From Pseudoclavibacter sp. CFCC 11306 (lineage in GTDB: Bacteria; Actinomycetota; Actinomycetes; Actinomycetales; Microbacteriaceae), in assembly GCF_008831235.1 (NCBI RefSeq), contig NZ_WBKF01000001.1, positions 1,484,529-1,548,528 on the forward strand: a stretch of DNA of 64,000 nucleotides. Reading direction: 5' to 3'. The notes below the pieces were generated by a model. That model searched no databases and had not been told where the DNA came from. It saw nothing but the letters and a program-made list of their open reading frames with translations. Below, piece by piece: positions 50,205 through 60,890 of the stretch. The stretch's first letter is position 1; each line of letters opens with the position of its first letter. The position numbers were made by a program, and so were the translations under genes.

Positions 50205-51728
50205 TCAGCTCTCTGCGGCGAACCATGTCGTCTTCAGAGAGGTGAATTTGTCCAGAGCGTGCAGCGACAGGTCGCGACCGAATCCCGACTGTCGAACGCC
50301 GCCGAACGGAACGGTCACGTCGAGGGCGTCGACGGTGTTGACAGAGACTGTTCCTGCACTCAGCCTTCGACTCACACGACGGGCTCGGTGGATGTTGTCA
50401 GTCCATACCGATGCCGCCAGCCCGTACTCGCTGGCGTTGGCCAGTCGAACAGCCTCTTCTTCGGTTTCGAACGGCATGATCGCCAGCACTGGCCCGAAGA
50501 TCTCTTCGACGGCGATCGTGGCATGCGCGGCGACGTCGCTGAACACCGTCGGCTCCAGGAAGCTGCCGCCAGAGCATTCGTCGCCGAGATCGGCCGGCCG
50601 CCGACCGCCGGCCACGAGCGTGGCCTGCTGCTCTCCGGCTTCCACGAATCTGCTCACGCGCTGCAGCTGCTGGTTCGACACCAGCGGTCCCATCTCGGTG
50701 TTCTCGTCCAGCGGGTCGCCGACACGCAGGCTTCGTGCCTTGGCAACGACGCCGTCCACAACCCGATCGTAAATCGAGCGCTGCACGAGTAGGCGTGAGT
50801 TCGCCGAGCAGACCTGACCACTCAGTGAGAATATGCCTCGTGCCGCATATTCGATTGCCCGGTCGAGATCAGCGACGTCGTCGAACAGGAGGTTCGCGCT
50901 CTTGCCCCCGCACTCAAGCCAGATCTGCTTCATGTTCGACTGCCCGGCATACTCCAGGAACATGCGGCCGACAGCGGTCGAACCGGTGAACGTCACACAG
51001 TCGACATCATGATGCAGGCCCAGTGCCTGCCCTGCTTCGACTCCGAGCCCAGGCACGACGTTGAGCACGCCGTCGGGCACCCCTGCCTGAGCAGCCAGCT
51101 CGGCGAGACGCAATGCCGAGAGCGGAGTCTCCTCTGCGGGTTTCAGCACCACGCTGTTACCCGCGGCCAGTGCCGGCGCGAGCTTCCAAGCGGCCATCTC
51201 CAATGGGTAGTTCCAGGGAATCACCGCACCGACGACGCCCAAAGGCTCCCGTGTCACGATGGCCAGATCGTCGCCGCCGGTGGGAGCGACTTCTCCGTAC
51301 ATCTTGTCGAGTGCTTCTGCGTACCAACGAAAGATGGCCGCAGTGCCCGGCACGTCTTCAGTGGTGGTCTGCGAGATGAGTTTGCCTCCGTCGATGCTTT
51401 CCAGCAGCGCCAGTTCGACGCTGTGCTCATCGATCAGATCGGCCAGAGCGAGCAGGGTCTCCCGGCGCTCTCGCGGTGTCACGTCGCTCCAACGGCCCGA
51501 GGCAAAGGCACGTCGTGCCGAAACCACTGCGGCGTCTATGTCCTCCGCACCACCTCGGGCGACCTCGGCGATCACCTTCCCCGTCGCCGGATCATGAGTC
51601 ACGAAGGTGCGCCCGTCACGTGCCGGGCGAAAGGCGCCGTCGATGAAGATCTGCGTGCGCGGCTGCAGCCTCGCTGCACGCTGCCGCCAGGTCATGCCGT
51701 TCTCGATGTCTCCTGCGTTCATCATCAA
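50205..51728 (-). CDS. Aldehyde dehydrogenase (PuuC-like)
   Basis: A 507-residue ALDH with PWNYPLEMAAWKLAPALAAGN, FTGSTAVGR, the Glu in WLECGGKSAN and catalytic Cys in SLSGQVCSANSRLL. The C-terminus SLHALDKFTSLKTTWF resembles gamma-glutamyl-gamma-aminobutyraldehyde dehydrogenase. It follows the M20 gene by 46 bases and precedes the GMC gene by 72 bases on the minus strand. Start at 51728; a second ATG at 51695 is possible. Confidence 0.92.
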   Translation of the reverse strand: MMMNAGDIENGMTWRQRAARLQPRTQIFIDGAFRPARDGRTFVTHDPATGKVIAEVARGGAEDIDAAVVSARRAFASGRWSDVTPRERRETLLALADLIDEHSVELALLESIDGGKLISQTTTEDVPGTAAIFRWYAEALDKMYGEVAPTGGDDLAIVTREPLGVVGAVIPWNYPLEMAAWKLAPALAAGNSVVLKPAEETPLSALRLAELAAQAGVPDGVLNVVPGLGVEAGQALGLHHDVDCVTFTGSTAVGRMFLEYAGQSNMKQIWLECGGKSANLLFDDVADLDRAIEYAARGIFSLSGQVCSANSRLLVQRSIYDRVVDGVVAKARSLRVGDPLDENTEMGPLVSNQQLQRVSRFVEAGEQQATLVAGGRRPADLGDECSGGSFLEPTVFSDVAAHATIAVEEIFGPVLAIMPFETEEEAVRLANASEYGLAASVWTDNIHRARRVSRRLSAGTVSVNTVDALDVTVPFGGVRQSGFGRDLSLHALDKFTSLKTTWFAAES

Positions 51729-51774
51729 TGCCTGTCTGTCAGTGGGCCGTGGTCTTCTTCACTGCCGGATGTGG

Positions 51775-52938
51775 TCAGGGAATCGTGTCGAGACATTCGT
51801 CGGCTGCCGTGAGCGCCATGAGCAGTGCTCCGTCGATCACGGCTTCTCGGCCCGCATCTGTCATCGTCGCATCGGCAAACGCAGCCTGGTGGTTGACCGC
51901 CGGCAGGGAGTCGATACCGAGGTACGGATGAATGGCCCGAACCCGCCGCGAGACGTTTCCCATGTCGGTCGAGGCGGTGTTCATGCCGCCGGGCCGCTGC
52001 TCCTGCGCGTCCATATCGCGCCCGGCCGCGGCTGCTCGGGTCACGAATCGCTCAAGCAGCCGATGATCGTTGCGGAACTCGCTGTATCGGGGGCTGGTCT
52101 CTTCGTAATCGAAGGTGCAGCCCGTCGCAAGGGCTCCCGCTTCAAAACAGCGGATGACCTTCTGGAAGATCTCGTCGAGCTGCTCCAACGTCTGCGCACG
52201 CACGTACCAGTGCCCAGCAGCCGATGCTGGAATCGCATTTGGAGCCGTTCCCGCCTCTGAGACGATGCCGTGCACACGCACACCGGGCGGCAGCTGCTGT
52301 CGCAGCATACCGATGGCCACCTGTGCGATCACCATCGCGTCACTGGCGTTGACGCCCGCCTGAGGGTAGGCCGAGGCGTGTGAGCCGACTCCGGTGTAGC
52401 GCACGTCAAGATGGGCGACGGCGAGCGGGCGCGCCCAGACCGAATCAGCGGGCCCAGGATGCACCATCATGGCGAAGTCCAGACCGTCGAAAACGCCGGC
52501 CTCCAGCATGAGGATCTTGCCTCCGCCGCCCTCTTCGGCCGGTGTGCCGATAGCCTCGACCGTGATGCCGAGATCGTCGGCGACGGATGCCAACGCGAGC
52601 GCCGCGCCCAGCCCGGCAGCCGCGATGATGTTGTGCCCACAGGCGTGCCCCAGCCCGGGCAGTGCGTCGTATTCAAGCACGATACCGACGCGGCGGCTGC
52701 CGTCGCCTGCCTTGGCGACGAAGGCCGTAGGCAGGTCAGCCGCACGCCGCGTGACCGTGAACCCTTCAGCTTCGAGCCGAGTGCACAGCAGCTCAGCCGA
52801 TGCGAACTCCTGCCACTTGGTCTCTGGGTGGGCGAACAGGGCGTCGCGCACGCCGATCAGGCTAGGAGCGAGCCGCTCCACTCGATCTCTGATGCGCTGT
52901 TCGATGTCGTCCACGACACCGCCTCTCGGCTTGATCAT
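51775..52938 (-). CDS. M20D-type amidohydrolase (paralogue of 25119-26324)
   Basis: A 387-residue amidohydrolase with GHACGHNIIAAAG, AEEGGGGKILMLEAG and TGVGSHASAYPQAG. It probably hydrolyses an N-acyl amino acid or amide intermediate. The start overlaps the DUF1028 stop (ATGA), giving tight coupling with the RidA-DUF1028 pair. Confidence 0.88.
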   Translation of the reverse strand: MIKPRGGVVDDIEQRIRDRVERLAPSLIGVRDALFAHPETKWQEFASAELLCTRLEAEGFTVTRRAADLPTAFVAKAGDGSRRVGIVLEYDALPGLGHACGHNIIAAAGLGAALALASVADDLGITVEAIGTPAEEGGGGKILMLEAGVFDGLDFAMMVHPGPADSVWARPLAVAHLDVRYTGVGSHASAYPQAGVNASDAMVIAQVAIGMLRQQLPPGVRVHGIVSEAGTAPNAIPASAAGHWYVRAQTLEQLDEIFQKVIRCFEAGALATGCTFDYEETSPRYSEFRNDHRLLERFVTRAAAAGRDMDAQEQRPGGMNTASTDMGNVSRRVRAIHPYLGIDSLPAVNHQAAFADATMTDAGREAVIDGALLMALTAADECLDTIP

Positions 52939-53609
52939 CGGTCGCCCGGTACACCGTAACTCGGTGCTGCCTCCGGGTGCACTGCTCGCAAGGCGTACTC
53001 GTCGCGCTGCGGCAGCCACAAGGTCAGCAGGCGCTGCAGTTCGTCGAGTGGGTCATCCGCATCATCGACGCGCAGATCGGTCAGCCGCCACGGTCGGTCG
53101 TCGACCACGGCGAGCCCTGCCGAACGCACCGGCCCCGCCTCCCCGCCAAGTGCGAGGCCGGCAATGATGCCGTCGAGCAGGCGCTGTTCGAACTGGGCAG
53201 AGGTGCTGTCGAGAAAGCCATCGACCATGGCCTGGGGCACTGCAGGGTCGGCCAGCATATTGCCTGCCGCCACTGCGCCGTCGGCCTGTGCGAAACCGTG
53301 CACGCCGAGAGTTCCCTCGCCGTTGAACACCGCTGACCGCCCCTGGGCGTCGAGCACGGTCACCTGCCGATACTCAATGTACTGGTCGGCATCACGCAGT
53401 CTGGCGACGACCTCGTCCGGCGTGGCCCCTCCTTCGAGCAGATCGAGACCGATGGGGCCGAGCCCTGGATTGGTCACGTTCTGCGACGACACTGCGCCGA
53501 CTCCGGCGCGCAGGTTGACGCAGCGTGCGGCGACAGCGGGGCTGGACGAGCTGAGCACGAGCCCGAATCGTCCGGTCTTCGGGTCTTTGGCTGCGAGCGA
53601 GAACGTCAT
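52935..53609 (-). CDS. DUF1028 family protein (predicted Ntn-hydrolase fold)
   Basis: A 224-residue protein starting MTFSLAAKDPKTGRFGLVLS, the family hallmark; after Met removal Thr2 could act as N-terminal nucleophile. Function is undefined, but the family is often encoded with RidA and M20 hydrolases in amino-acid or amine catabolic clusters, as here. Start and stop overlap both neighbours (TGATG and ATGA). Confidence 0.88.
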   Translation of the reverse strand: MTFSLAAKDPKTGRFGLVLSSSSPAVAARCVNLRAGVGAVSSQNVTNPGLGPIGLDLLEGGATPDEVVARLRDADQYIEYRQVTVLDAQGRSAVFNGEGTLGVHGFAQADGAVAAGNMLADPAVPQAMVDGFLDSTSAQFEQRLLDGIIAGLALGGEAGPVRSAGLAVVDDRPWRLTDLRVDDADDPLDELQRLLTLWLPQRDEYALRAVHPEAAPSYGVPGDR

Positions 53610-54082
53610 CAGGCGCCCACTCTGCGTGTCGGGTCGGCATCGGCGGATGCTGGCGCCAGCCCGGTCTCCGGGTCGCTGACGACCGCAGTGGCATCGATCT
53701 CCACAAGCCACTCCGGGCGTGCGAGTGCGCTGATGACGAGGCCGGTCGAGACGGGAAAGACGCCCTTCAGCCAGCGTCCGACGACCCGGTAGACCTCTTC
53801 TCGGTGACGAATGTCGACAAGGTAGATCGTGACCTTCACGACGTCTTCAAGGCGACTACCCGCCTCTTCCAACAGCATGGCGATGTTCGACATCGCCTTC
53901 TCCGCCTGCGCTCTGGCATCGCCGACCCCGACGTTCTCTCGGGTGTCGAGATCCTGCCCGATCTGGCCGCGCAGATAGACGACGCCCCCGGCGACCACGG
54001 CCTGACAGAGGTCATTGTCCAAGTTCTGCTCTGGGTAGGTGTCTTTCGTGTTGAACGGGCGAATGCGAATGTGCGTGCTCAA
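53609..54082 (-). CDS. RidA-family enamine/imine deaminase
   Basis: A 157-residue YjgF/RidA protein (AVVAGGVVYLRGQIGQDL, RAQAEKAMSNIAMLLEEAG, VVKVTIYLVDI). RidA proteins hydrolyse reactive enamine/imine products of amine oxidases and PLP enzymes, matching the oxidases of the island. It is longer than usual (about 130) by a C-terminal Ala/Asp-rich tail. The start is TTG overlapping the FMO stop (TTGA); no ATG exists before residue 60. Confidence 0.9.
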   Translation of the reverse strand: MSTHIRIRPFNTKDTYPEQNLDNDLCQAVVAGGVVYLRGQIGQDLDTRENVGVGDARAQAEKAMSNIAMLLEEAGSRLEDVVKVTIYLVDIRHREEVYRVVGRWLKGVFPVSTGLVISALARPEWLVEIDATAVVSDPETGLAPASADADPTRRVGA

Positions 54083-55425
54083 CTGTGGCTCACTTTCTCG
54101 AGGTGTTCGACATGGGCATCGGCGCAGCTGGAAGGCATAGTGTCGGCCGCCGCACGGTCACGGTGCGATTCGTACTGCTGATAGTCATGCTGGATCACGA
54201 TCTGGTCGGCGACGTACTTCGCGTCGTGCCAGACCCCCCAGATGAAGCTCGACCCGCGGCTCGACTGCCAGGGCAGACCGAGAAAGTAGACGCCTGGTTC
54301 GTTCGACACGCCGCGCTGCTGCACTGGCTGCCCCTGCTGGTCGAACGCATCGACGTGCAGCCAGCTGTAGTCGAGCCGAAACCCGGTCGCCCACACAATC
54401 GCAGTCACTCCGGCTGCAGCGAGATCGAGTTCGGTGATGGGAATGACCGCGCAGGCCGGCAGCGGGCCGAGCACGCGCGCCTCGGGCTCCTCGGGCAGAT
54501 CGAGGCCGTTGCGTTCGATGTACTCGTCAGCCGCGTCAAGCACAGACAGGTAGTTGGCGTCGCCCTTGGCGATGTTCGTGGCGAGATCTTCGTTGAAGCG
54601 CATCCGCGTTCCGTCGAACGCTGATGTACGCCCCACCAGAGTGATGCCACTGGCAGCGAGATCGCGAAAGTCCACCGTGTGCCCGCCTTTGGCCCCGCTG
54701 ACCACGATCGTCACGTGATCGGCGCCCTGAGGCGGCGTCGCCTTGCCCCAAAGGCCCAATACTCCGAGCCACCAGACGTTGTCACGGTCACGGTACCGTC
54801 GAGGGGGGCGATCGTGCGGCCCGACTGACAGGTACACCTGGCGGCCGGACTGCTGCAGTTCGTCGGCGATCTGCACCCCCGATGCGCCTGCACCGACGAC
54901 CAGCACGTTCCCTTCAGGCAGCTGTTGAGGGTTGCGGTACTGGCTGCTGTGCAGCTGGGTCAGGCCGGCTTCGTCAGAGACGATCGGCGGGATGGACGGC
55001 TGTTGGAAGGCGCCGGTCGCTGCGACGACAGCTCGCGCACGGATGCGGCCCTGCGTCGTTCCGTCGGTGTACTCGACGAGAAAGCCGGGTTCGCCCTCGG
55101 TCTTCGTGACCGAGGTGACTTCAACCCCGCATCGCACAGGTGCATGAATCTTTTCGGCATAGTCTTCGAAGTATCGGGCGACCCGATCTTTCGGCACGAA
55201 GTCATCCGGGTCGGCGTCGGCGAACTCCAGACCTGGAAACCGGTCATGCCAGACGGGACCGTTCGTCACGAGCGAGTCCCACCGCTCGGTGCGCCAGCGC
55301 TCGGCGATACGGCCACGCTCCAAGACGATGTGCGGCATCCCGCGAGCGCTCAAGTGCTCGCTCATCGCCACCCCGGCCTGACCTCCTCCGACGACGACGA
55401 CTTCGGTCTCTTCCTGCTTGGGCAT
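54079..55425 (-). CDS. Flavin-containing monooxygenase-like protein (2), CzcO type
   Basis: A 448-residue flavoprotein with the FAD motif GGGQAGVAMS, the NADPH motif GAGASGVQIADEL and the ATG-type motif WATGFRLDYSWL. CzcO/YUCCA-like enzymes oxygenate N- or S-containing substrates or carry out oxidative decarboxylation. GGAG precedes the ATG at 55425. First gene of a six-gene minus-strand operon divergent from the LysR regulator. Confidence 0.9.
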   Translation of the reverse strand: MPKQEETEVVVVGGGQAGVAMSEHLSARGMPHIVLERGRIAERWRTERWDSLVTNGPVWHDRFPGLEFADADPDDFVPKDRVARYFEDYAEKIHAPVRCGVEVTSVTKTEGEPGFLVEYTDGTTQGRIRARAVVAATGAFQQPSIPPIVSDEAGLTQLHSSQYRNPQQLPEGNVLVVGAGASGVQIADELQQSGRQVYLSVGPHDRPPRRYRDRDNVWWLGVLGLWGKATPPQGADHVTIVVSGAKGGHTVDFRDLAASGITLVGRTSAFDGTRMRFNEDLATNIAKGDANYLSVLDAADEYIERNGLDLPEEPEARVLGPLPACAVIPITELDLAAAGVTAIVWATGFRLDYSWLHVDAFDQQGQPVQQRGVSNEPGVYFLGLPWQSSRGSSFIWGVWHDAKYVADQIVIQHDYQQYESHRDRAAADTMPSSCADAHVEHLEKVSHS

Positions 55426-55815
55426 CCGATCTCCATTCCACTGGGCTCGCTGGTGCCCCAAATGTAGGTATCAGCCGTGAAACAGAGCAAGTAACCACAA
55501 GTGGGTTTGCCGATCAGAAAAATCGATGCTGCGGCCCCAGTAATATCTCTGAAACGCATTCGTAACGCGCAGGGGCAACTCACTCCCACTGGTTCTGCTT
55601 CAGGTGGTACCGCACGTACTCTGATCGCCCGGAATGTCCCTATTCGCAGTTTCGACGAGGCCCCGCATCAGAGTTATAGATACGCTTTCGCTGCAATATC
55701 AATGAAATCAGTCTGCAACACAGAACCCGTAGCGTGAACAGCGAATGGAACGCCTCGACGCATGCCAGATGAAGGGTCTGGTCGCCGACGCATAGGACTC
55801 GATTGAGGAGCTGCC
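55426..55815. promoter_or_regulatory. Divergent regulatory region between monooxygenase and LysR genes
   Basis: A 390-base gap that is clearly AT-richer than its flanks. It can be read open over 55501-55737 but without a ribosome-binding site or recognisable protein, so I treat it as non-coding. As the spacer between a LysR gene and its divergent operon it should hold the LysR T-N11-A sites and both promoters; I could not fix them. Confidence 0.55.
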
Positions 55816-56739
55816 GTGGGAGTTGGTTCGGAGGTCTCGATCGCTCAGCTGATCTATTTCGTGCATGCCGCCGAGAACGGCAGCATGACGGCCGCCGCCG
55901 AGGAGCTCTTCGTCGCGCAGTCCGCCGTGTCGACGTCGATCAGTCTGCTCGAACGCAAGCTGGGGACGACTCTGTTTCTGCGCAAGCGTGCGAAAGGCCT
56001 GGAGCTCACGGCTGACGGCCGCGAGCTCCTGATCCGGGCCCGGCAAATCCTCACCTCGATCCGAGACGCCGTCGACTCAGTCAGCCCGAACGCGCTCAGC
56101 GGGGTTCTAGAGACCGCATGTTTCAAGACTCTGGCTCCATTCTTCCTGCCGCCCATCTGGGCGCGGCTCTCCGACGCCTGCCCGACGCTGCGGGTGAAGG
56201 TCACCGAACTCTCGTGCCCAGAGACGCTTCATGCGTTGAAGGAACGCCGCATCGATGTCGCAATCACGTACGACATCATCGCCGACGCGGCGGTGCACTT
56301 TGAAGTGCTCCAGAAGCGGCCCGCCTACATCGGGCTGGCCAGCAACCATCCACTGGCCTCCCGATCGGCGATCTCACTGCGCGAGCTCGCCGATGAGCCC
56401 TTCATCCTGCTCAATCTGCCGGCCAGCCGCGAGTACTTTCTCAACGCGTTCACCTCGAACGGGGTGGCCCCGAACATCAGCTACGAGTTTGAGAGCTTCG
56501 AGACCGTGCGCAGCATGGTCGCCGGTGGTCATGGATACACGTTGCTTAACCAAGCGCCTTCGCATGAGCTGACGTACTCGGGCTTGCCGATCGCTGCTGT
56601 GCCCGTGCTTGAGCCAGTCACCCCGCTGAACGTCGTTCTCGCATATCGCACCGGCGAACATCTCACCGCTAAGGCAGAGGCATTCACCTCGATCTGTCGC
56701 AAGGTGGTGCAGCAGTCAGGCGAGCAGGCAGGGTCATGA
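55816..56739 (+). CDS. LysR-family transcriptional regulator
   Basis: A 307-residue regulator: N-terminal winged helix (LIYFVHAAENGSMTAAAEEL ... SAVSTSISLLERKLGTTLFL) and a C-terminal effector-binding domain. It starts with GTG behind GAGGAG. It is divergent from the FMO-RidA-DUF1028-M20-ALDH-GMC operon and is likely its regulator. It is the last gene before the right 48-bp repeat, whose left edge lies 13 bases after the stop. Confidence 0.93.
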   Translation: MGVGSEVSIAQLIYFVHAAENGSMTAAAEELFVAQSAVSTSISLLERKLGTTLFLRKRAKGLELTADGRELLIRARQILTSIRDAVDSVSPNALSGVLETACFKTLAPFFLPPIWARLSDACPTLRVKVTELSCPETLHALKERRIDVAITYDIIADAAVHFEVLQKRPAYIGLASNHPLASRSAISLRELADEPFILLNLPASREYFLNAFTSNGVAPNISYEFESFETVRSMVAGGHGYTLLNQAPSHELTYSGLPIAAVPVLEPVTPLNVVLAYRTGEHLTAKAEAFTSICRKVVQQSGEQAGS

Positions 56740-58308
<1,569 letters not shown>

Positions 58309-58338
58309 TCTCGCCGCTGCTTTCGGGCAGTGACATCG

Positions 58339-58388
58339 CTGAACGCCCCGCGGCGCCTCTGCTCATGCAGGCGCCGCGGGGCGTTCAG
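58339..58388 (+). terminator. Strong terminator after argG
   Basis: A perfect 20-bp inverted repeat (arms 58339-58358 and 58369-58388, loop 10), very GC-rich (GAACGCCCCGCGGCGCC), followed by TGTTTT. It lies between convergent genes and could serve both. Confidence 0.92.
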
Positions 58389-58454
58389 TGTTTTCAGTGA
58401 CGGCCTTCGGCGGCACCTCATGCTGGGGCTTTCGTCAGGCCGTGCCGCTCTGGG

Positions 58455-59465
58455 TCAGTGCTCAGAGAGATACGCATCCAGTCGAGCGAGCAGCGCCTCT
58501 CGTCTGCCTTCGTCGACCCAGCTGATCTCGAGTGAGTTGCGTGCCAGCTGCGCCAGATCGTCGCGGGTGAGGTGCTGTTTGTCGGCGAGCGCGACGATGT
58601 TGTCGACGACGTAGCCGCCGAAGTAGGCCGGGTCGTCAGAGGCGATCGACACCTTAACGCCGTCGTGCAGCAGCTGTGCGATCTCTGCGCCCTTCATGTC
58701 TGCGGTGACGAACGAGTTCGACACGGGGCAGCAGGTGAAGCCGATGCCGCGTTCTTTCGCCTCGGCGACGAGCATCGGGTCTTCGACGATGTTCGTGCCG
58801 TGATCGATGCGCTCGACTCCGATGGTGTGCAGCGCTGTGCGAATGTGATCGATCGATCCGACCTGATCGATGTCGCAGTGCATGGTCAGTCGGTAGCCCA
58901 GCTCGCGAGCGCGGGCGAACACCTCGGCGAATTTCTCGGGCGGGTTGTCGCGCTCGTCTGAGTCGAGCCCCACGCCGACGATGCGGTCGCGGTACGGAGC
59001 CGACGCCGTGAGTGTCTCCATCGCAGACTCTGCCGACAAGTCGCGCAGAAAGCACATGATCAGCGCGGCGTCGACGCCAAGCGAGGGAGCATCCTGCACA
59101 GCACGCCAGAGCCCGTCGATGACGGTCTCGAACGCGACCCCGCGGCTGGTGTGTGCCTGCGGGTCGAAGAAGATCTCGGCGTGCACGACGCCGTCGGCGG
59201 CAGCGCGGCGCAGGTAGTCCATGGCCAGGTCGTAGAAGTCGTCTTCGGTGACCAGAACGTTCATCGCGGGATAGTAGACGGCCAGAAAGCTGGTCAGATC
59301 GTGAAACTCGTAGCTCTCGCGCACCTGCTCGACTGTCGTCTGCCCGATGTCGACCCCGTTGCGCTGCGCGAGACGCAGCTTCAGCTCGGGCTCGAGCGTG
59401 CCCTCGATGTGCAGATGCAGTTCGGCCTTCGGCAGGCCGGTGATGAATTCTCGGGTGGATGTCAT
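58455..59465 (-). CDS. Adenosine deaminase family protein, probably adenine deaminase
   Basis: A 336-residue zinc aminohydrolase: KAELHLHIEGTLEPEL (metal His pair), LRDLSAESAMETL, HCDIDQVGS, ERIDHGTNIVED and ASDDPAYFGGYVVDNI. The last motif and FLRDLSAESA are closer to bacterial/fungal adenine deaminases than to classical adenosine deaminase, so adenine to hypoxanthine is the better guess. The start at 59465 is the ATG nearest the conserved N-terminus; the open frame upstream is unsupported. Confidence 0.9.
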   Translation of the reverse strand: MTSTREFITGLPKAELHLHIEGTLEPELKLRLAQRNGVDIGQTTVEQVRESYEFHDLTSFLAVYYPAMNVLVTEDDFYDLAMDYLRRAAADGVVHAEIFFDPQAHTSRGVAFETVIDGLWRAVQDAPSLGVDAALIMCFLRDLSAESAMETLTASAPYRDRIVGVGLDSDERDNPPEKFAEVFARARELGYRLTMHCDIDQVGSIDHIRTALHTIGVERIDHGTNIVEDPMLVAEAKERGIGFTCCPVSNSFVTADMKGAEIAQLLHDGVKVSIASDDPAYFGGYVVDNIVALADKQHLTRDDLAQLARNSLEISWVDEGRREALLARLDAYLSEH

Positions 59466-59664
59466 GGTTCGGTTCTTTCTCTCGGTGCTGTGGCCGGCTC
59501 GTCTGAGAGCCTCACGCAGCACTGCCGGTGCGACTCTCGCACGCTGTGCCCCCCACGAGCAACCAGTCTAGGTCTAGCCGCCGTACGACGACCTGCTGTC
59601 GTCAACCTGAACGAGTGAGATCAACCCACGTCGCGTGGCGCTGTCGTTCATCGCCGCCGACTGG

Positions 59665-60693
59665 TCATAGAGCGCTCCACCACTCTTCGTTGCTGCGATA
59701 CCAGTCGACCGTCGCGCGAAGCCCGTCCCCAAAATCGGCGTGATGCGGCTTCCACCCCAGTTCGTCGCACAGTCGGGTGGCGTCAATCGCCAGCCGCTGA
59801 TCGTGTCCCGCGCGATCTGCGATGTGTTTCACGTGAAACGGGATGCCCCGCTCGCCCAAGATCGTGTGAAGCGTCTCGAGCACCGCAAGATTCGATCGCT
59901 GCTCGCCCGCGCTCACGCCGTAGCTCTGCCCGACCCGACCGCGCTCGATGATCGACCAGATCGCTTCGCAGTGGTCGTCGACGTGCAGCCAGTCCCGCAC
60001 ATTGAGGCCGCTGCCGTAGACGACTGCGGGCTCTCCGCGCAGCGCCCGGGTGATCTGCTGCGGAATGAACTTCTCAGGGTGCTGGTACGGACCATAGTTG
60101 TTGCTGCAGTTACTGATCGTCGCGCGGATGCCGTACGTGCGCACCCAGGCGCGCACCAGATGGTCGGCACTGGCTTTGGTCGCCGCATATGGGCTCGACG
60201 GTCGATAGGGGTCGCCTTCGCGAAACCCCTCTGCTCGTTCGTCAGGGCAAGCGCCTGCCGCCGTCTCAGATCTGCCTGCGGCACTGCTCGGGTTCAGCGG
60301 CAGATCACCGTAGACCTCATCGGTCGACACGTGATGCAGACGCACCCCATGACGGCGAACGGCTTCGAGCAGCGTGAACGTGCCGACGATGTTGCTCTGC
60401 ACGAACGGGGCGGGGTCGGCGATCGAACGGTCGTTATGGCTCTCGGCGGCAAGGTGGATGACCACGTCATCAGCATCTGTCATCTCGCCGACCAGCGTGC
60501 TCACCAGCGCAGCATCCTCGACTCTTCCGCGAACGAAGCGAATGCGCTCACGCACGTCTGCGATCGAGCTCAGGTGCCCCGCGTAGGTCAGGGCGTCGAG
60601 CACCGTGATCTCAGCGTCAGGCCGGTGTCTCAGCGTCCAGCGCACGAGGTTGCTGCCGATGAAACCGGCGCCCCCGGTGATCAGTACGTGCAT
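59665..60693 (-). CDS. rmlB: dTDP-glucose 4,6-dehydratase
   Basis: Second step of dTDP-rhamnose/deoxysugar synthesis for cell-envelope glycans. The 342-residue extended SDR has TGGAGFIGSNLVRWTL, HLAAESHNDRSI, STDEVYGDL, YAATKASADHLVRA, NCSNNYGPYQHPEKFIP and NVRDWLHVDDHC. A roughly 25-residue Ala/Glu-rich insertion (about 145-165) enlarges the loop after STDEVYGDL. No other rml gene is visible. The ATG lies 6 bases after a TAGCAT -10 box, implying a leaderless message. Confidence 0.96.
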   Translation of the reverse strand: MHVLITGGAGFIGSNLVRWTLRHRPDAEITVLDALTYAGHLSSIADVRERIRFVRGRVEDAALVSTLVGEMTDADDVVIHLAAESHNDRSIADPAPFVQSNIVGTFTLLEAVRRHGVRLHHVSTDEVYGDLPLNPSSAAGRSETAAGACPDERAEGFREGDPYRPSSPYAATKASADHLVRAWVRTYGIRATISNCSNNYGPYQHPEKFIPQQITRALRGEPAVVYGSGLNVRDWLHVDDHCEAIWSIIERGRVGQSYGVSAGEQRSNLAVLETLHTILGERGIPFHVKHIADRAGHDQRLAIDATRLCDELGWKPHHADFGDGLRATVDWYRSNEEWWSAL

Positions 60694-60699
60694 AGTGTC

Positions 60700-60705
60700 A
60701 TGCTA
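60700..60705 (-). promoter_or_regulatory. -10 box of leaderless rmlB
   Basis: TAGCAT on the minus strand ends 6 bases before the ATG at 60693. It lies inside a small inverted repeat TGTCA-N7-TGACA (60696-60712). Confidence 0.45.
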
Positions 60706-60890
60706 GGTGACAGACCTGCACCGTCTTCGTCTTCCCGGCGATGCGCTCAGCCCAGCAGACGTCGTACAGCACAGACCGAATTCGATTCCGCACATGCTTT
60801 GCGGTCGCTGACAGAGACGATCATCAGTGCAGCTTTCGCGTGCACTGTCAGCAAGCGCTGACGGTGTTCAAGAAGGCGGCATGCCCGAAT

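Noticed and set aside
55501-55737. 78-codon open frame in the monooxygenase-LysR gap
   Set aside because: No ribosome-binding site, no recognisable protein, AT-rich promoter-like sequence; treated as regulatory.
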